A stretch of 64,000 nucleotides of DNA from Paragonimus westermani (Eukaryota > Platyhelminthes > Trematoda > Plagiorchiida > Troglotrematidae). Position numbers and translations under genes: made by a program. Positions 38,836 to 52,365 of this stretch are shown one piece after another. Below the pieces are notes generated by a model that ran no database searches, had not been told where the DNA came from, and was given only the letters and a program-made list of their open reading frames with translations. How positions within the stretch are numbered: position 1 is the stretch's first letter; every line of letters starts with the position of its first letter. The stretch is from NCBI GenBank assembly GCA_008508345.1, contig QNGE01000999.1, forward strand, positions 1 to 64,000, in the 5' to 3' direction.

Positions 38836-38915
38836 TCTTAACCGATTGCAGTCGTTACATTCCCGTGAAACGCTTCATGAACCCCTTTAAAAAAAAATAC
38901 CACGTATCTTGAAAC
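38836..38915 (+). repeat. Fragment of dispersed repeat R1, copy C
   Basis: The segment GATTGCAGTCGTTACATTCC and the following CATGAACCCCTTTAAAAA correspond to the block at 2399-2450 of copy B (ATCGCAACTGTTACATTCCT, then GTCCCCTTCAAAAA). Similarity fades after about 80 bases. Confidence 0.4.
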
Positions 38916-40469
38916 AGCAAAGTTTTAGTGCTTATTACTCCGTTGAAACTAGTATGCCAAAAATGATCTGTGCGATCGAATTGAGTACCAGAGAGTAAAT
39001 CCAATTCAGCAGTAATGAAATGTAAGCCACTGGTAATCATCAATGATGAAACATGTTAATAGACGTTCCTACGTATGTAAAGAAGGTGTTAAACATTTCA
39101 TACCTTTTGCTGAAATTCGTTTTCTACCTATTGTAGTCATAACAACAAATTTATTTGAACGCTACATCATGTAGCGCACACCCGTCGTGGCCCTTTTTGT
39201 ACCAAGTATTCATGTCGGCTCAACGTTTTCAACGTAATGCATAGTTATACAGATATTGCATTCTCTGTAGAATCACAACTTCGATGCATTTTCGATTGGA
39301 TCTCAGGTTCTTAATCTATCAGTTTTTGCTAGTTCGTTCCGCTATTGAAGTGATTAAAATAAGCATTATATAAAATTTCAGGTCAAAGATGCTTTGATTG
39401 AACAGACTACACAGACTACCTTAATAGCCCATTATAAGTCCGTAATGTGTGTGAAGCCAGTGCTCGTTGAATCGGAAGGTCAAAACGTTCAAAATCTTTA
39501 AGAGTTGTGGTTATTCCAGATTTATCACGAACCTTCCATAACGCTTACAAATACGTTGCAGTGTATGTCAGAATTAACGCACCTTTCACCTGGAGTTTTA
39601 TCCGGTAATACTTTGCAAAAACTAGCCTATGGTACTTAAAAGATGGATCACACCACATAGTATAATGTAACTACGACATCAATCAAGTGAATGGTCATTT
39701 GACATTAGAGTATTTGCAGAATTTTTGAAAAACACTACTAATGAGTTTATTCGAATTATTTCTTTCTGTTCTTTCTTTTTATACTCCGAAATTTTTCCGA
39801 AACCATTTTGCTTCCTACGCATTTTAGAACAAAAAATTGCCAAAAGTCTAATGTTTTTTTCATTCCACTTTCAAAGCATTCCTACTGAGCACGCACTTTC
39901 CGTACCTTTTTCCCTGACCGACGACTGTTTTGAGTCTGAAGCCTATAGTGAACGTGACAGAATACCAGTACTATGACAGTCCGACTGACCTAAATGCAAG
40001 CTGACCACATACGTTTACAGGCTTTGATTATGAACTCCGTTTGACGGATTCACGCTTCCTATATTGCTTATTCCTTATCAGAGTATGTACTTGATATATT
40101 GTGGCGAAATGGGTGACATCAAACAGCAGACCGTTTTCTACTTCTGCCTTGGACTAGTAGAAGACTGAAAAGCAAGCGTTGCTAGCTGTATGCATTTAAT
40201 TTGCTCTCATCCATTGTGTAAGTGAAACATAAATTTTCTATGAACCGAGTTAGATAAGCTGGAAATCCTCTACCGTTCACTAGCGGTCCAAATGTCACTC
40301 AACAAGTTTGATGATTCCTGCGATAACAATCTGGAATGAACCTCTGCTAGTGGGGTCATCGACTGGGGTTAACCAGAGCCTCTTGTCGAGACGGTCGGAA
40401 CACTCACAATAGCATCACTCACAAGAAGATGCGGCTGAGCGTTTGTGTACGATAAGTCAGTGAAGTACA

Positions 40470-40625
40470 AGGTGCAATCAGTGGTGTAGTGGTCAGCATA
40501 GTCCTTTTACGAATAAGTGGTCGGAATTTTATTTTTGGTCGTGGTAAGGATATTTGCTGCTGACGAGTTGCAACCAGGAGGACATTCGAGTCTAGCGCTT
40601 TTTTCCTAAAGGGCCGACTAAAAAA
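40470..40625 (+). repeat. tRNA-derived SINE-like repeat, copy 1 (degenerate)
   Basis: Begins with GTGGTGTAGTGGTCAGCAT (40481-40499), the A-box region of a tRNA-like Pol III promoter. The expected B box is degraded. It aligns in order with 47570-47715 across about 140 bases, including TACGA(A/G)T, the GGTAAG/GATAAG and GCT(G/A)CTGA(C/T)GA segments and the AAAGGGC block near the 3' end. Two dispersed copies with a tRNA-like head indicate a SINE family rather than a functional tRNA; no acceptor stem closes. Confidence 0.5.
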
Positions 40626-40752
40626 TCCGCAGGAATGGAGCAGCTGCGATCAACTATGAGTGTTGTTCAAGCTGCAGAGAACGTACAAGCGTAGGGAAAA
40701 TGCAGATCAGGGAGAAAACAATTTGATCATAGCCAACTAAAAGCGCCACAGT

Positions 40753-41061
40753 TTGTGTTTCGGTAAGTTGATCTGTTTCACAACCAACTGTATGCACACA
40801 AACCCATTAGCGGATAAATTTGTCTACGTCAATAAAGAAGGTTTGGTGTCTGAACATTTTTGGGTTATTAGTCATTTGAATGATGCAAATGTTCTGCCTT
40901 CCCTGGAGCCCAATAACAGCCCAGATATAGATATTCTAGCCAGCTGGAAATGCGTGAATAAACTTAATAACGTTCCCATGGGTAGAAACAAATTTAAGCC
41001 AGATGATATGTCAGATCACAGCAGTTTGCTTAGTCCTATGTGTCCTGACAATTACAGATGA
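40753..41061 (+). CDS. Unrecognised open frame inside the receptor intron, opposite strand
   Basis: A 102-codon + strand frame with globular-looking composition (DKFVYVNKEGLVSEHFWVI, SPDIDILASWKCVNKLN, DDMSDHSSLLSPMCPDNYR) ending in TGA. The listed start is not an ATG with evident context, and no acceptor stronger than background was found near 40780. No family recognised. It could be an exon of a nested + strand gene, debris of an element (a SINE-like copy lies 130 bases upstream) or chance. Confidence 0.25.
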   Translation: MCFGKLICFTTNCMHTNPLADKFVYVNKEGLVSEHFWVISHLNDANVLPSLEPNNSPDIDILASWKCVNKLNNVPMGRNKFKPDDMSDHSSLLSPMCPDNYR

Positions 41062-44000
41062 TTTCTTTCGCCTGACTTTGATCCCAGCAGGCAAAATCTT
41101 CTTGAAGCACAGCTGAACTCAATTGTCATAAATTTGGTGCTCACCAAAGCTTCACGATTCGAATGCGTGAATTAAGACCATTCCCAGGTAATGCAAAGTC
41201 GCGTGACCGCTCATAGATAAGTTTGATCTAATGCGTAAGCTACTACTTAAGTAAGCACAGCTTTTTGAGAACTGATGCGCAGTTAAAAAACTATTGACAT
41301 TTCGTCCAATTATATCTAAGTGTGTGAAACGCTTCACTGTTCCTTAAGTTTGATCTGAAACCGTGCTACAGGTGGTTGAACTTGTTCACGTGTAAAAGAC
41401 ATAGGTTTTCAACTTGAAGAGCTGTCTTAGAGAATAAGTTATGGCACGCTGGCCAAGGCTGACGGAACCTTTTTTGAAAATGACTGAGCTGCAGCTCTCT
41501 AAAAATATTTTGTTATCGTTTACAAATGATAAACTGGCCATTGTTTATTAATCCATAAATGTGTTTCAGTGTCAGTCCGTACCTCTTGTTGTCACGTGAA
41601 GTAAGGTATAAAAATGGTTTGTCTTTTTAATGTTTAATTAATCAAATTCTCTGCTGCTTTTCGCTAGTAAACAAACTCTCCCAAAATGCCATGGGAAAAA
41701 CACTGAATACGTTTTATCAAGTTCGTGACAGTCACACAGAAGCGCCGTATTGTTACAGTGTTCTGCTTGCCAGGTCTTTAAATATCAACATATCAGATAC
41801 AATTCAGAAGAAAGGTGTGTTTGGTAACGAGGCTCCAATGACGAGTAAATAACCAAATAACTGTATCGATATTCACAGATAGCATAACGCAAACCGGTTT
41901 CATAGTCTACTGCTAACAAGAACGAGGTCTTAGATATTTTTGAACGTTAAACGACCTGTCCCGCAAAAAAACGATCGTCGATCGGATACAGTCAGCAATA
42001 CAACACTGTGTTGTTCGCCAGTTCACTTCGAGTTATGGTGAGAATCATATCACAGAATGACTGGATGTAACACAAACATCACCCCAGTTTCAAGAAATCC
42101 AACTTTGCGCATTAAAAACTACTGGTCGACAACAAGCTGTTGAAGTGATCTCGCCAGGTAGTTTAGAGTAGCGTGGTGTAATCAAAACTCCAGTCTGCTG
42201 ACGCGCACTGAAACACGCTAACCGTTGCTACGCATACGATAGTGGCAGATACAAAAGACTAATCCAAACTGACGCTGACTGAGCCACTTTTCAACAGCAG
42301 AACTGTTGTTATGATATCAAAAAGATATGGTGTGGAAGGCGACTTACTGTCAAAGGCCTGGTACAGTAAATATGAAGCTACACTACAACAGTGGTAGACA
42401 CTGATTTACGCTGCTGATCCATCTCCGCCTGTTTTGCCGGCTGCACAGAACTGATTGCTTTGACAGAACCAAATAAAATTTATTCGCCTAATCGAACGTT
42501 GTTTCCAAATTCCGGTCTTTTGAGGACTAAAACCTAATTCAGCGTGTGCTCCATTACTTTTCGTTCACGCCGCATTGCTCCTCGGCCTCGGTGAACAGTT
42601 TGCAAAAAGGTTACTCCGTCTTCTGTTTGGCGAAATACACGGTGCTTAGAAACAACTGTAAGTAAATATTTTGATGTGACAGTCCTGTCGAACTTACTGC
42701 GATTAGTGGCTTACAGACGCCAGCGCTACCTGATAACGCTTTGGCAGTGAAACTAAGCATGTAGACAGTATTTAAGTTTGTCATAAAAGTTTATTGTTGA
42801 TTTTAACCTTGCAAGGGTGGACTACTACTGGGAAAAGTTGTAGCTAAATCCGGTGTTGACAGGACAGCAATACAAGCAATTGTCAGCCGCACAGAATGTT
42901 CTGCGTAGCAAGGGATGAATGAGACGTCCGGTAGAAAAATATAAAATGAACATTCCCACGAGTGATAGCCGTCTCATTCCCACAAGCTTCGCAGTCGGCC
43001 CTTTTAGAAATCTGTGGGTGTGCGACAGCCGCGATCAACTGTGGGTTACGTTAAACCTACGTGAAAATCAAAATCTCCCACTGCTCATCAGTAATAAGGT
43101 AGAAAGAATTCAATGCATCTAATTCGAAACGATCTACACAATACAAACAGTCATTTGTATGACTGGTTTCTTTAGTCAAGCCAAAGTAATATATTGATCA
43201 CAGTATCGTTACTTATAAAACGGCGCAAGCTTCAATGAATGATAGAATACAGGTTTTCAAACATGCGTAACTTGACCTTCGGAATTTCAGAAAGAAAGCT
43301 GGTAAATTCCAGGTTGCAAGCAGTGAATCTGCGAAACCCGGCAGATTTTGGTCGATAGAGATGTTAACAACTAGGCTGTGAACAATTTTAGCAGACTATT
43401 CCGGAATTCAAACTCATACGGCAGAAATCAAAATACGCCGAGGAGAACTTTCGCAGAAACAAATACATTTGACATATCCATAAAACGGGAGTTTCCATTA
43501 ATATGTTTCCTAAAGCCTTTATGATTCCTACAATTCAGCTGGCTGGAGTACAACATTCTGGGGATTTTGAATCTCCCATGTAATTGGGATACTCCTTTGA
43601 AGCAGAAGCCCTGAAAGAAGAGACGTCTATCGGCCATGGCGTCTTCCACCTCTACTGTTAATCTCTACTGTGGAATTACAGACTAACCAAGAAGCATATC
43701 TGAATGCAAAAGCCTAAACAAATTAATTTAGGTGTTTGACGTCTCAACATCCAAACTGGCTTTTACCCACTTGCACAAATAAGGCTTTTCCGTTGTTACC
43801 ATCGAAAAACTAATCACTCAGTTACTTTTGAGATAATAACAACCACCTACTCACATATGCCCACCTTAGTTGGGCGTATTAAAAATTGTTTGCTTAAGGT
43901 TACCACTGGATCTTACTTAAAATATTCTTCTGGGTAATGAATTGAAAGTGACTTCTGAAAAATGTCTTATTTGAAGGTTATTTTTGCCGAATCAAGTTCA

Positions 44001-46969
44001 AAACGTACGTCTTACCATCATAGGATTTTGGACTGATATCTAACCAGACGTAAAGTTACTTGAGTTACACCACCTCAGTTTAATCGACAGCATAAATCTA
44101 GTGTTGCTTATTGATGAATACAGGTCGAACTTTTTCCGTATGAACGCAGTACTATATTGTAATATCTTGTGTGAACGTACCGACAAAAACAAACATTATG
44201 CATGAGTTGACGGAAGATTTGAAGCATAAGTGTGTGCTCCATGCTTGTCAATTCTGAGCAATATTACTGAGGGAGAGTCCATTCGTATATAGCTAAATAA
44301 CATTCAAAACCTGTCGTGGATAACTACCATAAGACACATTTTGATGGATGTTAAAAGGATTTCAAAGTAATTCTGCCTTTTCATATGACTAGATTATTAT
44401 CCATTTAATCAGATTACATGCTTTCTGCACTCAGATTGACAAGTTATATACGTTTGACTACGTCAAGCAGTCTCAGTTCAATGCTCACACTAGTCAGTAC
44501 CAGTTTAAGCTACCTACTTGTCACAAATGGATACTATACAAGATTATAGAATTTTGAAAAAGATATTTCATTTCCTTCTTCCTGTTTCTGCTAACCTTTC
44601 GAGCGCAGCTCTGGAGTTAAGTTTGCAGCTGAGGAAGAGCCTTTGTTGTTGATTTCTCTAAGATGCATTGCTTTAAGTCTTTCTGAGGGAATTACCGGTT
44701 CCCTTACAACTGCTACCAAGGCTGTCTAACTGAATTCACAAGGTTTGATTCTTTTAAATGATAAACGATACTTATTTTGCATACAATTGTAGCTCTCTAG
44801 AAAGTTTTAGTGTAACAGTCTGTAACAGTGTTACTGGTTAACAGCATTAACTACGTACACGAGGCACGCAGTTAGGATACCCAACTGACACCTCAGATAA
44901 CCTGGTTATCTAAAAGGCTTGTGTTGTGAATCTGCTCTAGGCCTTTCACTATTGCTGTTAATCTGTTGTTTATTTGATGTGTACTGAGATTTTCCTATGA
45001 AGTAATCCACATGACACAGTTACGTTTCGATCTGCATTCCTTCCTCTTCAATGAATACTTGCAACCACTGTGTTGCTCAGCAATTCTATGTGAAATGTAT
45101 ATTTGAGGGTTAAATTGACCACTATGAATTAACGCAGTATTGCTCATGGAGTTCGATGAATGATGTGGATTAGTTTTCCCATATTTTAAATCCAGGGTAA
45201 TTTGAAAATTTCACGCGAGATAATAAAATAGTAGAAGGATGTGTAATCAAATCATTCTATAGCTTATGTTTTGCACCATTCTTAGTTTCTGCAACGCCGT
45301 CAACTAATCTCAAACAATCACGTCTCATAATCTTTACAGCCGCTGTTGTGTATAGCGGCAGTGAAACTGTATTATTATGAGTAAGATGCAGTGATCACAG
45401 TTTTTCCTGCGACTTCTACAAACTTCGTCACTTTGTTTGTTCAGTGTGTAGAATTGCTTTTTAGAAGTTGATTGTTTTAACCTTGATAACCTTGTCAATA
45501 GTTCTAGTAGGTATTAAATGAATGTTATACTAATTGGGTTTGTGGACATTCTTAAACATGGGTTCGCCTGTGGATTCGATGGTTTTGTTGCGATCTCTTG
45601 CGAACTGGTTGTTGAGTGTTCAAACAACGCCAAAATCACTGCTCAAAATAACATCGCATTCGAAGAGCACGCATAAGCGCAATATGAACGTTCGTGTAAC
45701 TACTGGGGACGTCTCCCTGCCTATTCACCAGTAACTCACAAGTGGTTTGCTTTTGACAAGTTGTCCGATTGAACAGTCCACGTGATATTTTCAGCCAATA
45801 TGTTGGGGACTCACTAAAAGATCATCAACATTTCGAAGATTATTTCACTGAAACATTCAACTTTATAGGGGCTAGCATTTCTCTTTGTTCAACTGATCGT
45901 TTGACTGTGCGTCTGTTACGACGTTATTCGTCTTGTGCCTAAGAACTTTGGCATTGGATTTTGTACAGATATTCCATTGCTCTATTCAGCCCTATTTATG
46001 AGCGGTTATTTTAGCAGTTTGAAAAAAATGGTTCGCTCTGTTGTGTTTTCTGTATGTTAACGAACCACTGGCAATGTTCGCATTTACCCTGTTCATTAAA
46101 TGTAAGTAACGCGACTGGGCAGCATGTGACATATTCCAATAATTAGAATAACAAGCACCCAAACTTTGAAAATTTATGGAAATTGTGAGATGAACCGCTG
46201 GAGCAGCTTCAACCACAGCAGTTACGAACAGGCCGATTTAAAAAAGTTATTGAATGTCTATGGTTCTGTTGAACAACCTGCTTATTAGTAGACGTGTGTT
46301 ACGTGCAATCCTATGAAGACCTCATACCATTATTTGTCATCTCGTAGAATCGCTTCGTAAATAGGCAAGCAAATAAGGTTAGTAGTCTATGGAATTATCC
46401 GGACTCTATCTCCGTTATACAGTAATTTAAAAGGGCCGGTGACGCGTCCTAAAAACCTAGTTTCTATGAGCGACCGTACAGATTGCGTTTAAGAACTCAA
46501 AGGCGGTAATGGCAACGCCAGGTACAATGAAGAGTCAAGCAGACCATAAGTACGTGTTGTCGAACACAAAAGGCACACAAAGTTCCATCCTTAATAGGCA
46601 TATTAACTTCAGAGGCCAGAGGAAGATTTGGTCATTGCACTACATGCACCGTCAGAGAACCGTATCGTAGGTTTTGATCAGGCTCGAGCGATTCACGAGG
46701 GTCAGCCTACCATGCAGAGCGATATTGTGTTAAAGCTCTCACCATCTACGCACAAACTGTTTGTCTTAATAGCAACTATAGTAAGCCCCTGTCTGCAGTG
46801 TGACATGGATGGATAGACAACACCAGATATAGACGCGTATTACCCACATCATTCCTGCCCCCCACTTATTAGGAAGGGGATTAGACCAAGTGGGTCGGAC
46901 GCAGTGCAGACTAACCTAACTACGGCAAATTCCACATGACCTTCGTTCCCTTTTTCAACGTGATCTCGA

Positions 46970-47125
46970 TTACAACCATCCTGAAGGAGGCCACCCGAAG
47001 AGGTTGAAATGTAGAAAATTACAGCTTGCTCCTAATATCGTGCTGTTTTCAACCTGTTAATCAATAACATGTTGAACACGATGCTCAAACTGTCTGACTT
47101 CATTTGCACTAAACTCTCAAAATTA
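46970..47125 (+). repeat. Uncharacterised repeat R2, copy 3
   Basis: Matches the reverse complement of 24640-24780 over roughly 150 bases and the + strand of 24829-24921 over its first 90. Shared landmarks are TACAACC, the CCACCCGA / CCATCCGA block, CTTGCTC, CAATAACATG and GACTTCATT. It shows R2 is a dispersed family rather than a local duplication. Confidence 0.55.
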
Positions 47126-47569
47126 TAACATTTGTCTCATTCATACGTGTTTCTAAGAGACTTTTGTATCGTAGGTAGTACCTCAGTCGGCTGGCTGAAT
47201 AATGCGCGAAAAGCGATAATCTAAGCATATAGATGAAAAACATTATGCCAGTTACTTGCAGTTACCACTGTTTATTTAGCTATTGAAATGTTTTCTAGTT
47301 TCAAGGAAGTATATCATCTTCCATAGATAGTTACTGTAGGGCATTACTTAGAGCGGTTTGGTAAATCCGACTATAAGAAGTACAGTACTGAATTCTTCTT
47401 ATCAGAACCGGACAGTAGAGCGTATACTTGTTACAGACGAGTTTTCAACTTTTATCGCCTTGACCGTGAGAAAATTATTATGTTGTCCTCGTATCAGGCG
47501 TGATTAAATTGTCATATTCAAACGTTCAGCTACAATAGCTTTCGAGCAAATCACAGATAATATGCAGTG

Positions 47570-47715
47570 TTGGATCAGTGCTGTAGCAGTCAGTTCGGTT
47601 AATCTACGAGTGAATGTTCGCGGTTTAAATCCCAGCAGTGATAAGACTGTGCGCTACTGATGATCTCCGAAGAGAAACTCAAGTATTGTGCTTATTTTAA
47701 AGGGCATAACTTGAA
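47570..47715 (+). repeat. tRNA-derived SINE-like repeat, copy 2
   Basis: A-box-like GTGCTGTAGCAGTCAG (47579-47594) and a B-box-like GGTTTAAATCC (47622-47632; consensus GGTTCRANTCC) are about 28 bases apart, as in tRNA genes. The segment aligns with 40470-40625 in order. The acceptor arm does not pair, so this is a SINE or tRNA pseudogene rather than a functional tRNA. Confidence 0.5.
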
Positions 47716-50700
47716 GGTTTATGAAACCTTCAGAGTTAAAATGGATTGTAGATGGCGTTCAATGTATATCACTTATAATCCTATAGTAAGTGTGAGTAAA
47801 CTAAGGGAGCGTCATGGGTAAGTGTAAGAAGGCTAAGTTGCTTCGGAATTTATAACTGATTCTGGAAGCTCATTGTATATAAAAGTTGAAATTCAAATTG
47901 GAAATTGAGTGCTTCACAAGACCTTCGCGAGTACAAAGAGGACACTCATGGACTGCCAGGACAACTAGCAAAAACGGTTTGTCAAGACGACTGATGTTAA
48001 TCTTCTGATGGTGTGGTTCACTAATTCTCAAGTAAAATCGAATAATGATAACAGCTTTATTCAGGTCTCATCTCTAAATTTGTGTGTTCCCTTCAGTACG
48101 CTTACAAACTGTCAGGATTGACTGTTTCGGGAGATCACGAAGACAGAAAGCAGAAACAAACAGTAGATATATATTTTTTATGAGTGAGCTGGGTATATTA
48201 GAGCACATAACCGCATAAACGGCTATGACCTCTACAAGAACACGCAGAAGACTTTCTACTGATGAACATCATCATGACAAACATTGTGATTAGCTAAATG
48301 GTGCATTATCTGTTAACATTATTATGCAAATCTGCACACACAGTCATGATATTGAATGGTTTAAGCAATTTTCCATCGACCTTCAATTGTCCTAACTTGG
48401 AATATCAAAACTCAATGTGATTTAATCAGAAGTAGTAAGTGAGCTGGTACGATAAAAGATTAGAAGCTTATGGAATATACTATGATAGGTCTTGGTTTTA
48501 ATGAAAGCAAGTAAAAAACTGGAGGTGTCAGTAGGGTTTCAAGCACGGTTGTTCAAATGACCACATACTTTGCAGGGAGATTTATTGCCGTTCGGCGGGC
48601 GAATTGTAAAATATTTTTGATAAAGAAAATATGTCGTGGGGAATTCCGAATCGCTGCATTAACCACCGTGTCGGTACACTAAAAAGTTTTTTGAACATGG
48701 TATTTGCCTACACATCAGTTTGAAGGACCCCATCATTCAGATTTTGTCCCGTTGACAATATTCAGCACATTGTTGTAAACCTCAGTCAAGAGAGACTTCA
48801 ACAATCCCTCAGCGATCAGCTGTTTACAACCTTGAGCTTGAAGTAAGATTCTTCTGAAAAGTCTCGTGGAAAGTTTTGTCTCCGGTACTGTGCCGTACAT
48901 TGAAAAACCGGACCCTTCGGTCAAGAAGATACAAAAACTTCACAGGTAGAGGGTCAAGCAACGCTAAGCGATGTCGAAAGTTTGATGTTGACAATGGACA
49001 AGTTTACTTTATCAACTTATTTCGCTCCTAGATGTGTAAGAAAAGGCCACAGTGGATCAAAACATGTGTTCTACCAGTTAGCTTCCTATAACCCTGAAAT
49101 CAGCAACTGCCTAACCTACTTCGGCACTAAGTATGAACAGGAGAATCGATTAATCATTTTGGCTCCTACTACAAGAGTGAAATGAATGATATATACCGAT
49201 GAGGCTAGTTTTCTGCCACAGATCGTTTAATATGCCTCATACTTGACTACTTCAAATTTAATATTACCATTTGGCAACTCACTGACCCTTACCAAAGCTA
49301 TCACGTTTAACTGAATTTTGTTCGAACATACCGTAATTTGCTTGAAATAATGTGAACAGTGCACTACAGTTGCAGTTAATCCCCATTCATAATTCACTCG
49401 TTAGAACTACAACAGCGTCGCTTGAAATTACAAGGAATGACAGGCTCAACCTTATCATCCACAGTTATTTAATGTCATAATTCAATCATTTCCCAACTGT
49501 TTCAACACAAAAACCCAAAAGATATCGCTACCATGAGTAAAATTGTTGGCATCGCATATATATGCATAGAAAAAATAGGCCTTTCAGACCGTGTGAAAGC
49601 CATCCAGTTGATGTAACGTGAACTGGCCACCACTCTGGCCTAGTTTAGAGTTGTGCTTTCCACCACATATCAGCTAGCCTCAACAACTGTCAAACCTAAC
49701 CTCCTTGTTAGAAAACATGTGGATGGTCACGAGCAACCTGCTACTACCAATGCCATTTACGACTTCCTCGTGAGTGTGCAAAAATTGTTGGTCGGTCCAA
49801 ATGTTAAGAGGTAACACATTTCTCCAGCTGTGAAAAGCATAATTGCAGGACACATTTTATGCAGAATTACCAATGACACTTTTGGTCCAGAGACAAACTG
49901 AGTAAACACCAAGAGGTAGGTAAGACTTGCAACCACGTGTTTATTGTAGGCGGTAAAAGACAACTCCTGCGGAATACGGTAAGGTAGTACGATATCTAGA
50001 GCCCACATCCCACAAAAAGTCTCATATGATGGGGTTTTGGACGGCATGTTATAAACTGATTTCGCAACACAGATAGCTGAAATGGTCGACGGAATAAGTC
50101 TGGATGGTAAATTAGCGGTAATTTATTTTCCAGTATTCTTGTTCTTATAAACTGGACCAATAAGTTTTTGGCTGCTTGTGTAATAACGTGAAGGTTAAAT
50201 TGGTAACCCATTTACACGAAGCAGACATTTTGCACTTTGTTACCGACAATTGTGACGAAATGCATCTCAATGAAGTGTGCGACTTTGAGACAATTTCAGC
50301 AGCTCATTTATGATAACTTGCACACATCTCTGGAATACGTGTTGTAAGATGGATTAAGTAATTTCACTCGCCATAGTTCATTTCATCCATAAGATAACTA
50401 GACAGTCTGCCTGACTTTCTCCTTACACGTTCACTCTAGTTGGTTTGGATGCTTGTTTAATTCTACATGTCGGTGTCACGACTTATGCGTCTTTGGATTA
50501 TCTGCACACTCGGCAGTCGAATCACCAGTCACCAACTGATATGGAATATCTGTTTAAAATTAAATGGTCTTGTGAGACGGCTCATTTGTTCACACGATAT
50601 GCGCCAAATTTCATTGATCATTTTCACCTTTACGTCACGTCCGTTAACACTTGTTCAAATTAAACTGCTGAACTAACCTAAAGGTTCTTCAAGATTTTGA

Positions 50701-51693
50701 GGTTTTGTGGGTACTCAATAAGTATGAAAAACCGGTCCGCTGCTTTCCACACCGTGTAATTTGCTCCAAAACAAAAAGCAGTTGACAAGTCAATTGGAAT
50801 GCTCTTGTGACTATAAAAGGCGTTAGACGTGAGTTGATGAAGCGCTCTTTAGATAATAGTATTTATGAACCACTTCGGTGGAAAAAACTCTGTGGCTTTC
50901 TTAACAATCTCAACTGCAATTATATTTTCGTACTTGCTTTTTCTGGATGCATGTTTCCGTATGTGCCTCCTATAGGAATTTCGTTATGGAAGCGTTGCGA
51001 AGTTCTTCACGCTGACAGCCGACATCTTACAGTAAACGCTCATCTATCCTTACGACTGATTTATTGCCTTGATGGCATTTTCGTTAAGTAGCATACATAG
51101 AATTCCTGCGCACCTCTTGCTCACATCTTTATTGCATGCTGGAGCACGAGTATGGACCCGTCCCATGTTTCTTTCTCTTTTCCTGGTTACTTTCGTTGGT
51201 CCCAGTTTAGCTTCAAATAACCACCTATCGGATCCTCAAACGGAGATGGATGTGTAAACCTGTTCTCAAATTCTGCTGCATTTTTTCGGTTGGCTGCTTA
51301 GTAAGACAGTGGTTCGACTGCTATTCAAGTGAGACAGTCCAAACTTAGGGTGGAAGGAGGTTGATCTCATATCTACTTGTCCATTAAGCCACAAACCCCA
51401 GGCAGTACCATGGAACAACTAGTGTTCTACGACGTATACCTAGGCGATTCGTCAGCTTAGGTCGCAGTCCATGTAGAGTATATTGGACAACAATTGTTGT
51501 CGTTCGGTATTCATCATTCGTTTCTTGTAAGCAAAGGGTACTGATTTTTGTACAAACCCTCGAACGTCCGTATTTCATGGGAACATCAGGTTACGGTCGT
51601 TCGTGCGCGAAAAATAAGTCCACAGGTCTTTGCACATATATCAGTAATTGTGATTGAATTCTGGTTCACCTCAAGTGAGGGCATTTTCTAAAA

Positions 51694-51923
51694 GCGTGCC
51701 TTGTTAATCCAAGAATACTGATAAAATCCATACTATAATATTCCAGACGACATTGGTTATAATCACATCGTCGTTGTTGGTTATCAGGGTAAATACGAAA
51801 TGGTATATATATACCATTTCGTATTTACCCTGATAACCAACAACGACGATGTGATTATAACCAATGTCGTCTGGAATATTATAGTATGGATTTTATCAGT
51901 ATTCTTGGATTAACAAGACACGC
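51694..51923. repeat. Near-perfect 230 bp palindrome with no spacer
   Basis: Two 115-base arms meet at 51808/51809 in TGGTATATATATACCA with no loop. By direct comparison the arms are exact reverse complements except for one mismatch, 51699 (C) against 51918 (A). The match stops abruptly outside 51694 and 51923. No target-site duplication or terminal motif of a known element was recognised. It lies in the last intron of the Caspr-like gene, about 440 bases downstream of the donor, so a transcript would contain a 115-bp hairpin. Possibilities are a fold-back element, a recent inverted duplication or an assembly/sequencing artefact. Confidence 0.95.
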
Positions 51924-52365
51924 ATGAGCACATGTGTACTTTAACGATCTCAACATGCGCGCGGATCGACCAACACAAATTATACAGTATTCCACAACGT
52001 TTCAATGTGCAACAAATTTATCAAAATCAGCTATAGTCAGGTATCTGACACATCATTGGATAACGTTATTTATTTATGTGTTTTTTAAAAACTGCAGAGT
52101 AACTCCAAAACAATACTGTGCACATCTAATATTACGAAAGTGTTTTAGAGGCTTCGTTTGTGGGGGTTAACTGCTCTTTCTGTGGCATCCCACAGAATTC
52201 AGCTGCATTCCAAAGTAGTGTGTGTCCAGTCGATCTTATCAGAAGACAGAATGAAAACAAATATACAAACAGAAACTCCCTGTGACCATCTTATTGTGAA
52301 ATTAAACATCTAGCTCTACTTTGTTCGGATGAAAATCAAAGTAAACATTAAAAATCAAACGTTAC

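Larger units (their letters stand above)
36827..52365 (-). other. Last intron of the Caspr-like gene (15.5 kb)
   Basis: Bounded by donor GTAACG at 52365 and the acceptor ending at 36827. Both flanking exons are phase 1 and both encode parts of one transmembrane segment. Inside are a piece of repeat R1 (38836-38915), two SINE-like copies (about 40470 and 47570), an R2 copy (46970-47125), an unexplained open frame (40753-41061) and the 230 bp palindrome (51694-51923). Most of the intron shows nothing else. Frames such as 37238-37546, 43428-43649, 45992-46216 and 49757-50047 were considered and not accepted. Confidence 0.65.

Noticed and set aside
38855..39043. 62-codon - strand frame
   Set aside because: It overlaps the R1 repeat fragment, and the homologous part is not open in the other copies on that strand.
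43428..43649. - strand frame with GFRKHINGNSRFMDMSN, considered as a laminin-G end for the Caspr-like gene
   Set aside because: It lies in the last intron, downstream of the stalk exon, so it cannot encode ectodomain of that gene. The GC-I-NG resemblance is weak, although the acceptor CTCTTCTTTCAG before it is good.
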